Assembly (NCBI GenBank): GCA_902476645.1
Contig: CABSEG010000057.1
Span: 1 to 18,865 of the forward strand
Direction of reading: 5' to 3'
DNA: 18,865 nt
Source of the DNA: an uncultured Lachnospiraceae bacterium
GTDB taxonomy: Bacteria > Bacillota > Clostridia > Lachnospirales > Lachnospiraceae
Shown: piece by piece, positions 7,822 through 15,817 of the stretch
Layout of the letters: each line of letters begins with the position of its first letter
Position numbering within the stretch: the first letter of the stretch is position 1
Made by a program: the position numbers and the translations under genes
The notes under the pieces: model-generated
What the model was told of the DNA's origin: nothing
What the model saw: the letters and a program-made list of their open reading frames with translations, nothing else
Databases searched by the model: none

Positions 7822-9117
7822 ATGAGTTTGTTAAGAATGAGTTCTTCTGTGGCGATAATGATTTGTATGGTTCTGATTTTTAGAAGGTTTGTGGGGAAAA
7901 AGATTTCCAAAGGCACGGTGTTAATGCTGTGGAATCTGGTATTAATCAAGGCCTTGATTCCATACCAATTTCCTGTAGAAGGGCTTCCTGCTTTAAAAGA
8001 CAGTGGCGACAGAGTCGTACATTCAGATGCCGCAGTTGCATTTACAAGGTTGTGGAGTGGTATGGAAAATGTCCGAAGGAGCACTGCAAATTACATACAA
8101 ACGGAACGGACAGTGAAAGCCGAACCGGAAGTCTTAGAATATGCCATGTGGATTTGGGCTGCAGGAGTGGTTTGCTTTCTATTTTATTTTTTCTATATTT
8201 ACATAAAAGAATATAAGGCTTTAAAGAAAAGCCGTCCAATTAGAAATTCTGCGCTGGATTGCATGGCTTCAGATTATGGATTCCGCAGGAGAATCCGTTT
8301 ATACCGAGGGGAAGTTTTTGAGACACCGGTGACCTACGGGATTTTGTTTCCGAAAATTTTATTGCCCGTAAATGGAAAGCAGGTGTCCAGGTTGGATATG
8401 CGAAACATGTTTGCGCATGAATTGGAGCATATTCGAAAATTCGACGTGGGGAAACGATATCTTATGGTTTTGGTTCTTTGCCTGCATTGGTTTAATCCTA
8501 TGGTTTGGGTGATGTATCGGGCCTATCAGGAAGACCAAGAGATTGCCTGTGATGAAAGAGTCATGAGAAAAATGGGTAACAAAGCAGATAACTATATATA
8601 TACTTTGATAAAAATGTCCACGGCTGAGAAAAGTCTGTTTACAACCACCACCGGGTTTGGAGGCAAAAATACAGGAAAGAAAAGAATATTGGAAACCATG
8701 TATAAAAAAAGAAGAGTGAGTCTGACGGCCTTTTTGGTAGGAGTGTGTCTTTTGCTTCCATTTTTTGCTTTTGTAAACAGGGAAAGTGGAATCGAGCAGG
8801 AGCGGCAGGCTCCCATGTGGTTAGCAGATAGGTTAGGAGATTCTGAGAGTGAGGTACGAGAGTTAATAGAACCCAGATTTGATGAGGTCAACTACTTCGA
8901 AGAATTAGACGAGGATTTCGATTATCAGAGTGTATTACTAGACATCGAAGAAAATTATAACGATCTCAGTCAGCCCTTGACACCTGACCAGGAAAAAGCG
9001 CTTACTATTCAAAACTGTTTCAAAATGGTAAAGATTTACAAAAGGATTCAGGCCCAAGGAAACAAACTTTCTTCTGACCAGATATGGTTGATGGAAGAAT
9101 ATTTTAAAATGGATTAG
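7822..9117 (+). CDS. M56 (BlaR1-like) membrane metallopeptidase, array copy 4
   Basis: This intact 431-residue member has its ATG at 7822 and a GGGAG ribosome binding site at 7809-7813. N-terminal membrane segments (MVLIFRRF, then LMLWNLVLIKALIPYQF) are followed by an extracytoplasmic loop and a hydrophobic stretch (MWIWAAGVVCFLFYFFYIYI). The core has TPVTYGILFPKILLP, zinc motif HELEH at 199-203, and QEIACDERV with the downstream ligand. A hydrophobic segment, LTAFLVGVCLLLPFFAFV, leads to the tail, which has ELIEPRFDE, DEDFDY, DIEENYNDLSQP, LTPDQEKAL and IWLMEEY. By comparison with BlaR1 topology (known), the protease core would face the cytoplasm or membrane and the tail would lie outside. 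The gene is 23 bases from copy 5, so the two are probably co-transcribed. The substrate is unknown. Confidence 0.87.
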   Translation: MSLLRMSSSVAIMICMVLIFRRFVGKKISKGTVLMLWNLVLIKALIPYQFPVEGLPALKDSGDRVVHSDAAVAFTRLWSGMENVRRSTANYIQTERTVKAEPEVLEYAMWIWAAGVVCFLFYFFYIYIKEYKALKKSRPIRNSALDCMASDYGFRRRIRLYRGEVFETPVTYGILFPKILLPVNGKQVSRLDMRNMFAHELEHIRKFDVGKRYLMVLVLCLHWFNPMVWVMYRAYQEDQEIACDERVMRKMGNKADNYIYTLIKMSTAEKSLFTTTTGFGGKNTGKKRILETMYKKRRVSLTAFLVGVCLLLPFFAFVNRESGIEQERQAPMWLADRLGDSESEVRELIEPRFDEVNYFEELDEDFDYQSVLLDIEENYNDLSQPLTPDQEKALTIQNCFKMVKIYKRIQAQGNKLSSDQIWLMEEYFKMD

Positions 9118-9140
9118 AGTTATTTTGTGGGGGATTTATA

Positions 9141-10433
9141 ATGAACATATGGGAGACAAGCGTTATAATCGCTGTCATGATTGGCGCTATTTTGGTGTTT
9201 AGAAAAATTGGCAAAAAAAGAATCTCAAAGGGAACTATTATGGCATTATGGAACTTAGTTCTGCTAAAGGCATTGGTACCCTGGCGTATTCCTGTGAGTG
9301 GACATTCCATTCTAGAGGATGGGGTACAGAAATTTTCTTTGCAAAATCGTATACCGAAAATGACTGGAGCGTGGGAAAAAGTGAGTGACTCCACGAGGAT
9401 TGCAGGGGAAATGATGAGGGGGGAGCAAATACAGTCCGCTGATATTTTACCTTGGATATGGGCAGTGGGAGCGGCTAGCCTATTGCTTTATTTTGTCTTG
9501 ATCTTCGGGAGAGAGTATCAGGCTTTAAAAAGCAGCAAACCAATGCAAAACAATATGATTGAGCGAATGATTCACACTTGTGGACTTCGCAGAAAAATCC
9601 GTTTATATAGGGGAAGGGCTTTTGAGACGCCGGTGACCTATGGAGTACTGTTTCCCAAAATTGTATTGCCGGTGGAGTGTCCTGGCATGTCCAGAGTGGA
9701 TATGCGCAACGTGGTTGATCATGAGCTGGAGCATATTCGCAGATTTGACGTGGGGAAAAAGTATCTCATGATAGCGACGCTCTGCGTGCATTGGTTTAAT
9801 CCGTTTGTCTGGCTGATGTATCAAACTTACCAGGAGGATTTAGAGATGGCCTGCGATGAGAGAGTGATGAGAAAGCTGGGGAAGGAAAAAGCAGACGGAT
9901 ATATTTATACGCTCATCAAAATGGCGACAGAGAAAAAACGCTTGTTTGGGACTACTGCCGGATTTGGGGGGAAACATACCGGAAAGAACAGAATCTTACA
10001 GGCTTTGAATCGAAAGAAAACGGGAATGGTTAGTTTTACAGCTGCGGGACTATTCGGAATCTGTCTGTTGTCGTCGTTTCTTTCTTTTTCGCAGGAGGGA
10101 AAACATATGAATGAGCCGGCGGCTGTAAACATGGAGGAAGCGGGAGCTTCCGATTTCATACCAGAGTTGGTGGAACCAAGATTTGACGGGACGAGCCACA
10201 TGATGCCCTATGATGAGGATTTTGATTATAATGCTATTATGCAAGATATTATGGAGAATTATAATGACTTTAGCCAGCCACCCACCGAAGAACAGGTAAA
10301 GGCTGTGTCAATGAAGGAACTTGCGGTTCTTGCAGGTGTATACAAGGAAAGACAAGCAAAGGGCCAAAGTCTGGAACCTGAGGAGATCTGGGTATTAGAG
10401 GAGTATGGGCACATGGCAGATCTTGTAAGATGA
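9141..10433 (+). CDS. M56 (BlaR1-like) membrane metallopeptidase, array copy 5
   Basis: This intact 430-residue member is the last of the array. ATG 9141 follows a G-rich ribosome binding site (GTGGGGGA). Membrane segments are VIIAVMIGAILVF, IMALWNLVLLKALVPW and ILPWIWAVGAASLLLYFVLIF. The zinc motif HELEH is at 194-198, preceded by VVD where the others have MIA or MFA. The third ligand lies in LEMACDERV, diverged from the QEIACDERV of its sisters. The last membrane segment is followed by an acidic tail with ELVEPRFDG, DEDFDYNAIMQDIMENYND, PPTEEQVKAV and IWVLEEYGHM, and a short basic end, ADLVR. It is the most divergent intact copy by eye. Its function is probably a regulated membrane protease; signal and target are not inferable here. 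Confidence 0.87.
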   Translation: MNIWETSVIIAVMIGAILVFRKIGKKRISKGTIMALWNLVLLKALVPWRIPVSGHSILEDGVQKFSLQNRIPKMTGAWEKVSDSTRIAGEMMRGEQIQSADILPWIWAVGAASLLLYFVLIFGREYQALKSSKPMQNNMIERMIHTCGLRRKIRLYRGRAFETPVTYGVLFPKIVLPVECPGMSRVDMRNVVDHELEHIRRFDVGKKYLMIATLCVHWFNPFVWLMYQTYQEDLEMACDERVMRKLGKEKADGYIYTLIKMATEKKRLFGTTAGFGGKHTGKNRILQALNRKKTGMVSFTAAGLFGICLLSSFLSFSQEGKHMNEPAAVNMEEAGASDFIPELVEPRFDGTSHMMPYDEDFDYNAIMQDIMENYNDFSQPPTEEQVKAVSMKELAVLAGVYKERQAKGQSLEPEEIWVLEEYGHMADLVR

Positions 10434-10516
10434 ATGCGTATCGAATATCAGTAATCAGCGGGATAGAAATGGAGAAAGTGCAGGAGCGGGGACTCTGCCC
10501 CAGAAGAATGACGGTT

Positions 10517-10541
10517 CAGGATTTGGCAATCCTGGCATTTT
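10517..10541 (+). terminator. Weak terminator candidate after the M56 array
   Basis: A perfect 7-bp stem, CAGGATT/AATCCTG, with a 4-base loop is followed by GCATTTT. The T tract is short, so termination may be inefficient. It is the only hairpin of note between the last M56 gene and the metG promoters. Confidence 0.35.
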
Positions 10542-10569
10542 GACAGGACATGATAGAAACTCATAAAAT
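10540..10569 (+). promoter_or_regulatory. metG promoter, upstream candidate
   Basis: TTGACA (10540-10545), an 18-bp spacer and TAAAAT (10564-10569) form a near-consensus housekeeping sigma promoter. It would start the T-box transcript about 350 bases before metG. Confidence 0.6.
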
Positions 10570-10581
10570 ACTTGGGAAGTC

Positions 10582-10610
10582 TTGACATCCCAATGGGGAT
10601 ATGTTAGCCT
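10582..10610 (+). promoter_or_regulatory. metG promoter, downstream candidate
   Basis: A second TTGACA (10582-10587) is followed after 17 bp by TAGCCT with a TG extension (10602-10610). Its transcript would begin just before T-box stem I, the usual arrangement. The spacer holds a short dyad, ATCCC...GGGAT (10587-10600). Either promoter, or both, could be used. Confidence 0.5.
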
Positions 10611-10629
10611 AATTTTATGCAAAAAGGAA

Positions 10630-10897
10630 ACGCAGTGACGGAGAGAGTACATGGATCGGAACATTACAGAGAATTCCCGGTGCTGAGAGGGATATGGGAG
10701 GATGCATGGAAGATGGCTTCTGAGCGGTGCACCGAATGCAAAACCGGCAGGTTTGCACAAGGCTGCAACAGGACCGCCTGTTATAGCGGAAAAGTGTAAG
10801 TTGCACTTATGAGGTTCATCTTGTGAGAGATGGATAAAAAGAAGTGGTACCGCGGGTATAAAGCTCGTCTTCTGAAACAGGAAGGCGGGCTTTTTAT
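10630..10897 (+). promoter_or_regulatory. T-box leader of metG, methionine specifier
   Basis: T-box RNAs bind uncharged tRNA and switch transcription of aminoacyl-tRNA synthetase genes. Stem I shows the loop-E strand GAGAGTAC at 10642-10649, the distal loop GGTGCTGAGAGG (10679-10690), and on the 3' side GGAAG followed by ATG at 10713-10715. That is where the specifier codon sits after GAA in known T-boxes, and ATG fits methionine and the downstream metG. The T-box sequence AAGTGGTACCGCGG is at 10842-10855, directly before a terminator hairpin. Uncharged tRNA-Met should favour the antiterminator and raise metG expression. The 5' limit is approximate. Confidence 0.9.
10862..10897 (+). terminator. 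T-box terminator hairpin
   Basis: AGCTCGTCTTC pairs with GAAGGCGGGCT (two G-U pairs) around a short loop, followed by a run of T ending in TTTTTAT. It is the off-state of the T-box and ends about 30 bases before metG. Confidence 0.85.
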
Positions 10898-10926
10898 AAT
10901 CCAGATAAGAAAGAGAGGATAACATT

Positions 10927-12876
10927 GTGGAAAAGAAAAAGTTTTATATGACTACGGCCATTGCCTATACGTCAGGAAAGCCTCACATCGGCAACACGTA
11001 TGAGATTGTATTGGCGGACAGCATTGCCAGGTTTAAAAGGGCAGAAGGGTATGATGTATTTTTTCAGACCGGGACAGACGAGCACGGTCAGAAAATTGAA
11101 GAGAAGGCCAAAGAAGCAGGGGTTACGCCGAAGGAGTTCGTGGATCAGGTAGCAGGAGAGATCAGGAGAATCTGGGATCTGATGAATACCTCCTATGATA
11201 AGTTTATCCGTACCACAGATGAGGACCACGAAAAGCAGGTACAGAAGATTTTTAAGAAGCTGTATGAGCAGGGAGATATCTATAAGGGATATTATGAGGG
11301 ACTCTATTGTACTCCCTGCGAGTCCTTTTTTACAGAATCTCAGCTGGTGGATGGCAAATGTCCAGACTGTGGAAGAGAAGTAAAGCCTGCTAAGGAAGAA
11401 GCCTACTTCTTTAAGATGAGCAAATATGCGGATCGTTTGATTGAATATATTAACACCCATCCGGAGTTTATACAGCCTGTCTCCAGGAAAAATGAAATGA
11501 TGAATAACTTCCTGCTTCCAGGGCTTCAGGATCTGTGTGTGTCCAGAACTTCCTTTTCCTGGGGAATTCCGGTGGACTTTGATCCCAAACATGTTGTCTA
11601 TGTATGGCTGGATGCGCTCACAAACTATATCACGGGAATTGGATATGATTGTGACGGTACAAGTACAGAGCAGTTTCATAAAGACTGGCCGGCGGATTTG
11701 CACCTGATTGGAAAGGATATTATCCGTTTTCATACCATTTACTGGCCGATCTTTCTGATGGCCCTGGACCTTCCCCTTCCCAAGCAGATTTTCGGTCATC
11801 CCTGGCTGTTACAGGGAGATGGAAAGATGAGTAAATCCAAGGGAAATGTTCTGTATGCAGATGATCTGGTGGACTTTTTCGGGGTGGATGCGGTTCGTTA
11901 CTTTGTACTTCATGAGATGCCGTTTGAAAATGACGGCGTGATCTCCTGGGAACTGATGGTGGAGCGATTAAATTCCGATCTGGCCAATACACTGGGAAAT
12001 CTGGTAAATCGTACCGTTTCTATGTCCAATAAATATTTTGGCGGTGTAGTGGCAGATAAAGGGGTTGCCGAGCCGGTGGATGAAGAATTGAAGGCTGTGG
12101 CCCTGGCAACGCCGAAAAGGGTAACGGAAAAAATGGACCAGCTTCGTGTGGCAGATGCCATTACGGAGATTTTTGTACTGTTTAAACGCTGCAATAAGTA
12201 CATTGATGAGACGATGCCTTGGGTACTCGCCAAGGACCCGGAGAAACAGGACCGGCTTTCCACGGTGTTGTATCATCTGGTGGAATGTATCAGTATCGGA
12301 GCGTCCCTGTTGGAATCCTTTATGCCGGAGACTTCTGAAAAGATCCTGAATCAGCTTCACGCAAAGAAGAGAGGGCTGGATCAGATGAATACTTACGGAC
12401 TTTATAAGTCTGGCGACAAAGTAACAGAAAAGCCGGAGATTCTCTTCGCCCGACTGGATGTGAAAGAGGTGCTGGAAAAAGTGGAGAAGATGCAGGCAGA
12501 AGCAGCCCAAAAGGAAACGGCAGAGCCGGTGATCGATATGGAACCCAAGGCAGAAATCACCTATGAGGAGTTTATGAAAATGCAGTTTCAGGTGGGAGAA
12601 ATTATTGCCTGTGAACCGGTAAAGAAATCCAAAAAGCTGCTTTGTTCCCAAGTACGGGTAGGCAGCCAGGTAAAGCAGATTGTTTCGGGAATCAAAGCTC
12701 ACTATACACCGGAGGAGATGGTAGGTAAAAAGGTCATGGTTCTGGTAAACTTAAAGCCTGCCAAACTGGCAGGAGTTCTTTCTGAGGGAATGCTGCTTTG
12801 CGCGGAGGATGAGAACGGCGAATTGGCTCTTATGACGCCGGAAAAAGATATGCCTGCAGGTGCGCAAATCTGCTAA
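10927..12876 (+). CDS. metG: Methionyl-tRNA synthetase with C-terminal tRNA-binding domain
   Basis: This cytoplasmic class I synthetase charges tRNA-Met with methionine. It starts at GTG 10927 with GAGAGGA 7 bases upstream; no in-frame ATG lies before residue 8, and the GTG gives the usual opening just before the HIGH region. The catalytic signatures are HIGN at residues 20-23 and KMSKS at 300-304. A zinc knuckle is formed by Cys128, Cys131, Cys145 and Cys148. From about residue 545, the EMAP/Trbp111-like domain (FQVGEIIACEPVKKSKKLLCSQV) binds tRNA and supports dimerisation in related enzymes. At 649 residues it is normal for the dimeric form. Expression is set by the methionine T-box upstream, and transcription ends at the hairpin at 12901. 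Confidence 0.97.
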   Translation: MEKKKFYMTTAIAYTSGKPHIGNTYEIVLADSIARFKRAEGYDVFFQTGTDEHGQKIEEKAKEAGVTPKEFVDQVAGEIRRIWDLMNTSYDKFIRTTDEDHEKQVQKIFKKLYEQGDIYKGYYEGLYCTPCESFFTESQLVDGKCPDCGREVKPAKEEAYFFKMSKYADRLIEYINTHPEFIQPVSRKNEMMNNFLLPGLQDLCVSRTSFSWGIPVDFDPKHVVYVWLDALTNYITGIGYDCDGTSTEQFHKDWPADLHLIGKDIIRFHTIYWPIFLMALDLPLPKQIFGHPWLLQGDGKMSKSKGNVLYADDLVDFFGVDAVRYFVLHEMPFENDGVISWELMVERLNSDLANTLGNLVNRTVSMSNKYFGGVVADKGVAEPVDEELKAVALATPKRVTEKMDQLRVADAITEIFVLFKRCNKYIDETMPWVLAKDPEKQDRLSTVLYHLVECISIGASLLESFMPETSEKILNQLHAKKRGLDQMNTYGLYKSGDKVTEKPEILFARLDVKEVLEKVEKMQAEAAQKETAEPVIDMEPKAEITYEEFMKMQFQVGEIIACEPVKKSKKLLCSQVRVGSQVKQIVSGIKAHYTPEEMVGKKVMVLVNLKPAKLAGVLSEGMLLCAEDENGELALMTPEKDMPAGAQIC

Positions 12877-12900
12877 GTTTTTGTATAGATATCAGCAATG

Positions 12901-12947
12901 AAAAAGTGCTGCCCAATAGACGATTTTGTCTGGGGCAGCACTTTTTT
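12901..12947. terminator. Bidirectional terminator between metG and the ATPase gene
   Basis: AAAAAGTGCTGCCC (12901-12914) pairs with GGGCAGCACTTTTT (12933-12946), with an inner AGAC/GTCT helix. T runs flank both sides, so the hairpin can end metG on the plus strand and the convergent ATPase gene on the minus strand. Confidence 0.92.
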
Positions 12948-12961
12948 GACGGTGCTTTTTC

Positions 12962-15583
12962 TTATCTGGCTGTACGCTCCTGAATCCAGGTTTTGATTGC
13001 TTTGGCCAACTGAATGACGGGAAGACAGGCAAAAGCCAGAAGGTACATCAGGCCAATTTGCATTCCGGTCAGATCGCCTACCTTAAAGAGGCCGTGCAGT
13101 CCCGGGATAAACAGCGCTCCGCCGATGAGAACCATTCCCAGCAGGAAAGCTCCGATCAGGAAAATGTTGTTGAAAAAGCGGCGGGTAAAGAGCACAGGCC
13201 GTTTAGATTTACAGTTAAATCCATGGAACAGTCTGGCCATACACAGGGTTCCAAAGGCCATGGTACTGGCCACGTAAGCACCGCTCTGGGCCAGACCGAT
13301 CAGGAAAGAACAGGTGGTGGCGGCTCCGATACAAAGTCCTTCAAAGCCAATGCCGGTTAAAAAGTCTTTGGTCAGGATGGTTTCACTCTTGGGACGGGGC
13401 TTTTCTTTCATCACATCCTGAGTATGGGGCTCTAAGCCAAGAGCGATGGCCGGAAGGCTGTCTGTCAGCAGGTTAATAAACAGCAGGTGCACAGGTGTGA
13501 AGGGAACCGGAAGTCCCAGCAGGGATGCAAACAGTACGGTCAGAATGGCGCCGAAATTTCCGGACAGCAGAAACTTGATGGAGTTTTTGATATTCGCATA
13601 TACGTTTCGGCCATTTTCCACAGCCTTGACGATGGTGGCAAAGTTATCGTCCGTCAGCACCATGGAGGAGGCATCTTTGGAAACCTCAGTACCGGTAATG
13701 CCCATAGCCACGCCGATGTCAGCCTGTTTCAAAGCGGGAGCATCGTTGACCCCGTCTCCTGTCATGGCCACGATGTTTCCCTTATTCTGCCATGCACGGA
13801 CAATACGGATTTTGTGCTCCGGAGTTACTCTGGCATAGACGGAAATGTGTTCTACGAAATCTTCCAGCTCCTGGTCCGTCATATGTTCGATATCGGCGCC
13901 TTCACAGGCCTCGGAAGCATCTTTTAGAATACCGATGCGCTTTGCAATGGCGGAGGCTGTAACCTTGTGATCCCCGGTGATCATTACGGGCTTGATTCCT
14001 GCGCTGATACACTTTGACACAGCTTCTTTGGATTCCGGTCTTGGCGGGTCCATCATGGCAATGAGGCCAAGGAAGGTCAGGTCCTTTTCATCCTCCAGCG
14101 TAAGAGGTCTGGCTTCGTCTAATATCCGGTAACCAAAGGCCAGGATACGCAGTCCATGCTCGGACAGATTTTGATTCATAAAGGCCAAATCCTTGGCGTC
14201 CTGCTGAGTAAAGGCCCTGGTCTCACCGAATTTACGGATAGAAGAGAGGCGGTTGCCAAGCACATCCACCGCACCTTTGGTAATCATGACAATTTTGCCG
14301 TCCATATCATGTACGGTGGACATCAGCTTTCTGTCGCTGTCGAAGGGCAGCTCGTATAGTCTGGGATATTGTTTGCGCACATCGCCCTCCTGGTATCCCA
14401 GTTTGGCGCTTAGATGCAAAAGAGCCGTTTCCGTAGGATCGCCGATGTCCTCACCGTTTTGACAGGAAGCATCATTGCAGAGCATACTAAAGATCATCAG
14501 CTGCTTTTGCGCCGGATCATTTAAATCCATCTGGTCGGCAGCGGTAGTACACTCATCCGTATAATAGTATTCTACAGTCATCTTATTCTGAGTCAGGGTT
14601 CCGGTTTTATCAGAACAGATGACGGATACGCTTCCAAGCCCTTCCACGGCCTGAAGCTTGCGGATAATGGCATGTTCTCCTGCCATCTTGCGGGTTCCAA
14701 AGGAGAGCACAATGGTCACAATGGAGCTAAGCGCCTCCGGAATGGCCGCAACGGCCAGGGCGATCGCAAAGAGAAAGCTGTCTCCAATACCGTTTCCCCG
14801 GAGTACATTCAGAGCAAATACGATGGCGCAGATGGCCAGAATCAGAATGGAGAGCTTCTGACCAAATTGATCTAAGCTTACCTGCAGCGGAGTCTTTTTT
14901 TCAGAAGCTGATTTTAAAAGGGTTGCAATCTTTCCCATCTCCGTGTCCATGCCGGTGCCGGTCACCACAAAAGAGCCACGGCCGTAGGTAACAAAACTAC
15001 CGGAATAAACCATATTTTTCCGGTCGCCCAGGGGAACCTCTCCCTCAATGGGCTGTTCCTGCTTTTCTACGCTGACGCTTTCTCCAGTCAGCGCACTTTC
15101 GTTGACCTTTAAGCTGGCCATCTCTAAAATTCGGCCGTCAGCAGGAATGTAGTCTCCGGCCTCCAACTGGACCACGTCTCCGATGGTAACTTCACGGGAA
15201 GGAATTTCTGTGACTACCTGATCTCTTAGTACCTTGGCTTTCGGGGCCGAGATCTGTTTTAAACTGTTCAGTGAGGATTCTGCCTTCAGGGTCTGTACGG
15301 TTCCCAAAATGGCATTGATCGTGATTACCACTAAAATGACGATCGTACTTTCCATATCTCCGAGAAAGCCGGAGACCAGAGCGGCGACGATCAAGATACA
15401 GACTAAAAAGTCTTTGAATTGCTCCAGAAAAATCTGGAGTACGGTTTTGCGTTTTCCCTCAGCCAGCTCATTGGGACCGAACTGCTCCTGGTTTTTGGCA
15501 ACCTGGTCTCTCGTAAGCCCCTTTTCGGAACTTCCAACGGATCGCAAAACGATTTCCTTGGATTGCTGATAATAGTTTTCCAT
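12962..15583 (-). CDS. P-type cation-exporting ATPase (Ca2+/Mn2+ type, LMCA1-like)
   Basis: This 873-residue P2-type ATPase moves a divalent cation out of the cell with ATP. I chose ATG 15583 (MENYYQQ): AGGAGG lies 7 bases upstream, whereas the ATG two codons earlier nearly abuts it. Seen: TGES at 166-169, PEAL at 282-285 in M4, DKTGTLT with phosphorylated Asp325, TGDGVNDAP from 608, and NLLTDSLPA in M6. Compared with SERCA (known), the M5 site-I glutamate is Ala679 and the M8 glutamate is Arg784. The same two changes mark Listeria LMCA1, which carries one ion per cycle. The leader is a yybP-ykoY manganese riboswitch, so manganese is a likely substrate, as in the lactococcal and pneumococcal pumps under the same RNA; calcium remains possible. 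It converges on metG at a shared terminator. Confidence 0.93.
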   Translation of the reverse strand: MENYYQQSKEIVLRSVGSSEKGLTRDQVAKNQEQFGPNELAEGKRKTVLQIFLEQFKDFLVCILIVAALVSGFLGDMESTIVILVVITINAILGTVQTLKAESSLNSLKQISAPKAKVLRDQVVTEIPSREVTIGDVVQLEAGDYIPADGRILEMASLKVNESALTGESVSVEKQEQPIEGEVPLGDRKNMVYSGSFVTYGRGSFVVTGTGMDTEMGKIATLLKSASEKKTPLQVSLDQFGQKLSILILAICAIVFALNVLRGNGIGDSFLFAIALAVAAIPEALSSIVTIVLSFGTRKMAGEHAIIRKLQAVEGLGSVSVICSDKTGTLTQNKMTVEYYYTDECTTAADQMDLNDPAQKQLMIFSMLCNDASCQNGEDIGDPTETALLHLSAKLGYQEGDVRKQYPRLYELPFDSDRKLMSTVHDMDGKIVMITKGAVDVLGNRLSSIRKFGETRAFTQQDAKDLAFMNQNLSEHGLRILAFGYRILDEARPLTLEDEKDLTFLGLIAMMDPPRPESKEAVSKCISAGIKPVMITGDHKVTASAIAKRIGILKDASEACEGADIEHMTDQELEDFVEHISVYARVTPEHKIRIVRAWQNKGNIVAMTGDGVNDAPALKQADIGVAMGITGTEVSKDASSMVLTDDNFATIVKAVENGRNVYANIKNSIKFLLSGNFGAILTVLFASLLGLPVPFTPVHLLFINLLTDSLPAIALGLEPHTQDVMKEKPRPKSETILTKDFLTGIGFEGLCIGAATTCSFLIGLAQSGAYVASTMAFGTLCMARLFHGFNCKSKRPVLFTRRFFNNIFLIGAFLLGMVLIGGALFIPGLHGLFKVGDLTGMQIGLMYLLAFACLPVIQLAKAIKTWIQERTAR

Positions 15584-15615
15584 ATTCATTCCTCCTTTTT
15601 CTGCAACAGAGGAAC

Positions 15616-15658
15616 AAAAAAACGACACCTCCATTGCACACATAATGATACCTTATCG
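15616..15658 (-). terminator. Possible expression-platform terminator of the riboswitch
   Basis: On the minus strand, CGATA and TGTCG, with an inner TCATT/AATGG helix, precede seven T bases (plus 15616-15622), all before the ATPase ribosome binding site. The helices are short, so the hairpin is a guess supported mainly by the T run and its location in the leader. Confidence 0.3.
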
Positions 15659-15717
15659 CACAACATCTGCTGCACGCCTGCCCAACGGGCATCCCCCTGG
15701 GATACATGAAAGTATGC

Positions 15718-15809
15718 AATAAAAGTCTCGCTACTTAGTTACGACACGGATGCGAAGCATCGTACTGACGTGCTCGTAAACACCGGAGTGTTAGCTACTC
15801 CCTCTTATT
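15718..15809 (-). promoter_or_regulatory. yybP-ykoY (Mn2+) riboswitch aptamer
   Basis: The minus strand folds as a yybP-ykoY element. The closing helix P1 is AATAAGAG (15809-15802) with CTTTTATT (15725-15718), including one G-U pair. The conserved GGGAGTAGC loop strand follows P1. The next hairpin is AACAC-TCCG-GTGTT. The long arm pairs ACGA(G)CACG with CGTGTCGT, holds TCAGTAC as the metal-site loop, and is capped by GATGC-TTC-GCATC. The 3' strand TAACTAAGTAGCGAGACTTTT matches the family's closing side. The pattern agrees with the lactococcal yybP element as I remember it. The class senses Mn2+ (known) and commonly controls exporters, fitting the ATPase downstream. Confidence 0.85.
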
Positions 15810-15817
15810 CTTTATCA

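Noticed and set aside
10455..10925. Minus-strand 156-codon frame over the metG leader
   Set aside because: It covers the promoters, T-box and terminator, has no start signals, and reads as a shadow of structured RNA.
10972..12702. Long minus-strand frames inside metG
   Set aside because: They are antisense shadows of a fully recognisable metG and carry no ribosome binding site or family motif.
15584..15643. Longer N-terminus for the ATPase
   Set aside because: The extra residues span the ribosome binding site of the ATG at 15583 and have no P-type ATPase similarity.
15680..15715. Series of short hairpins (GCCC/GGGC, ATCCC/GGGAT, ATAC/GTAT) as a palindromic repeat element
   Set aside because: They lie downstream of the riboswitch aptamer in the same leader and are better read as part of its expression platform; no repeat unit recurs elsewhere in the window.
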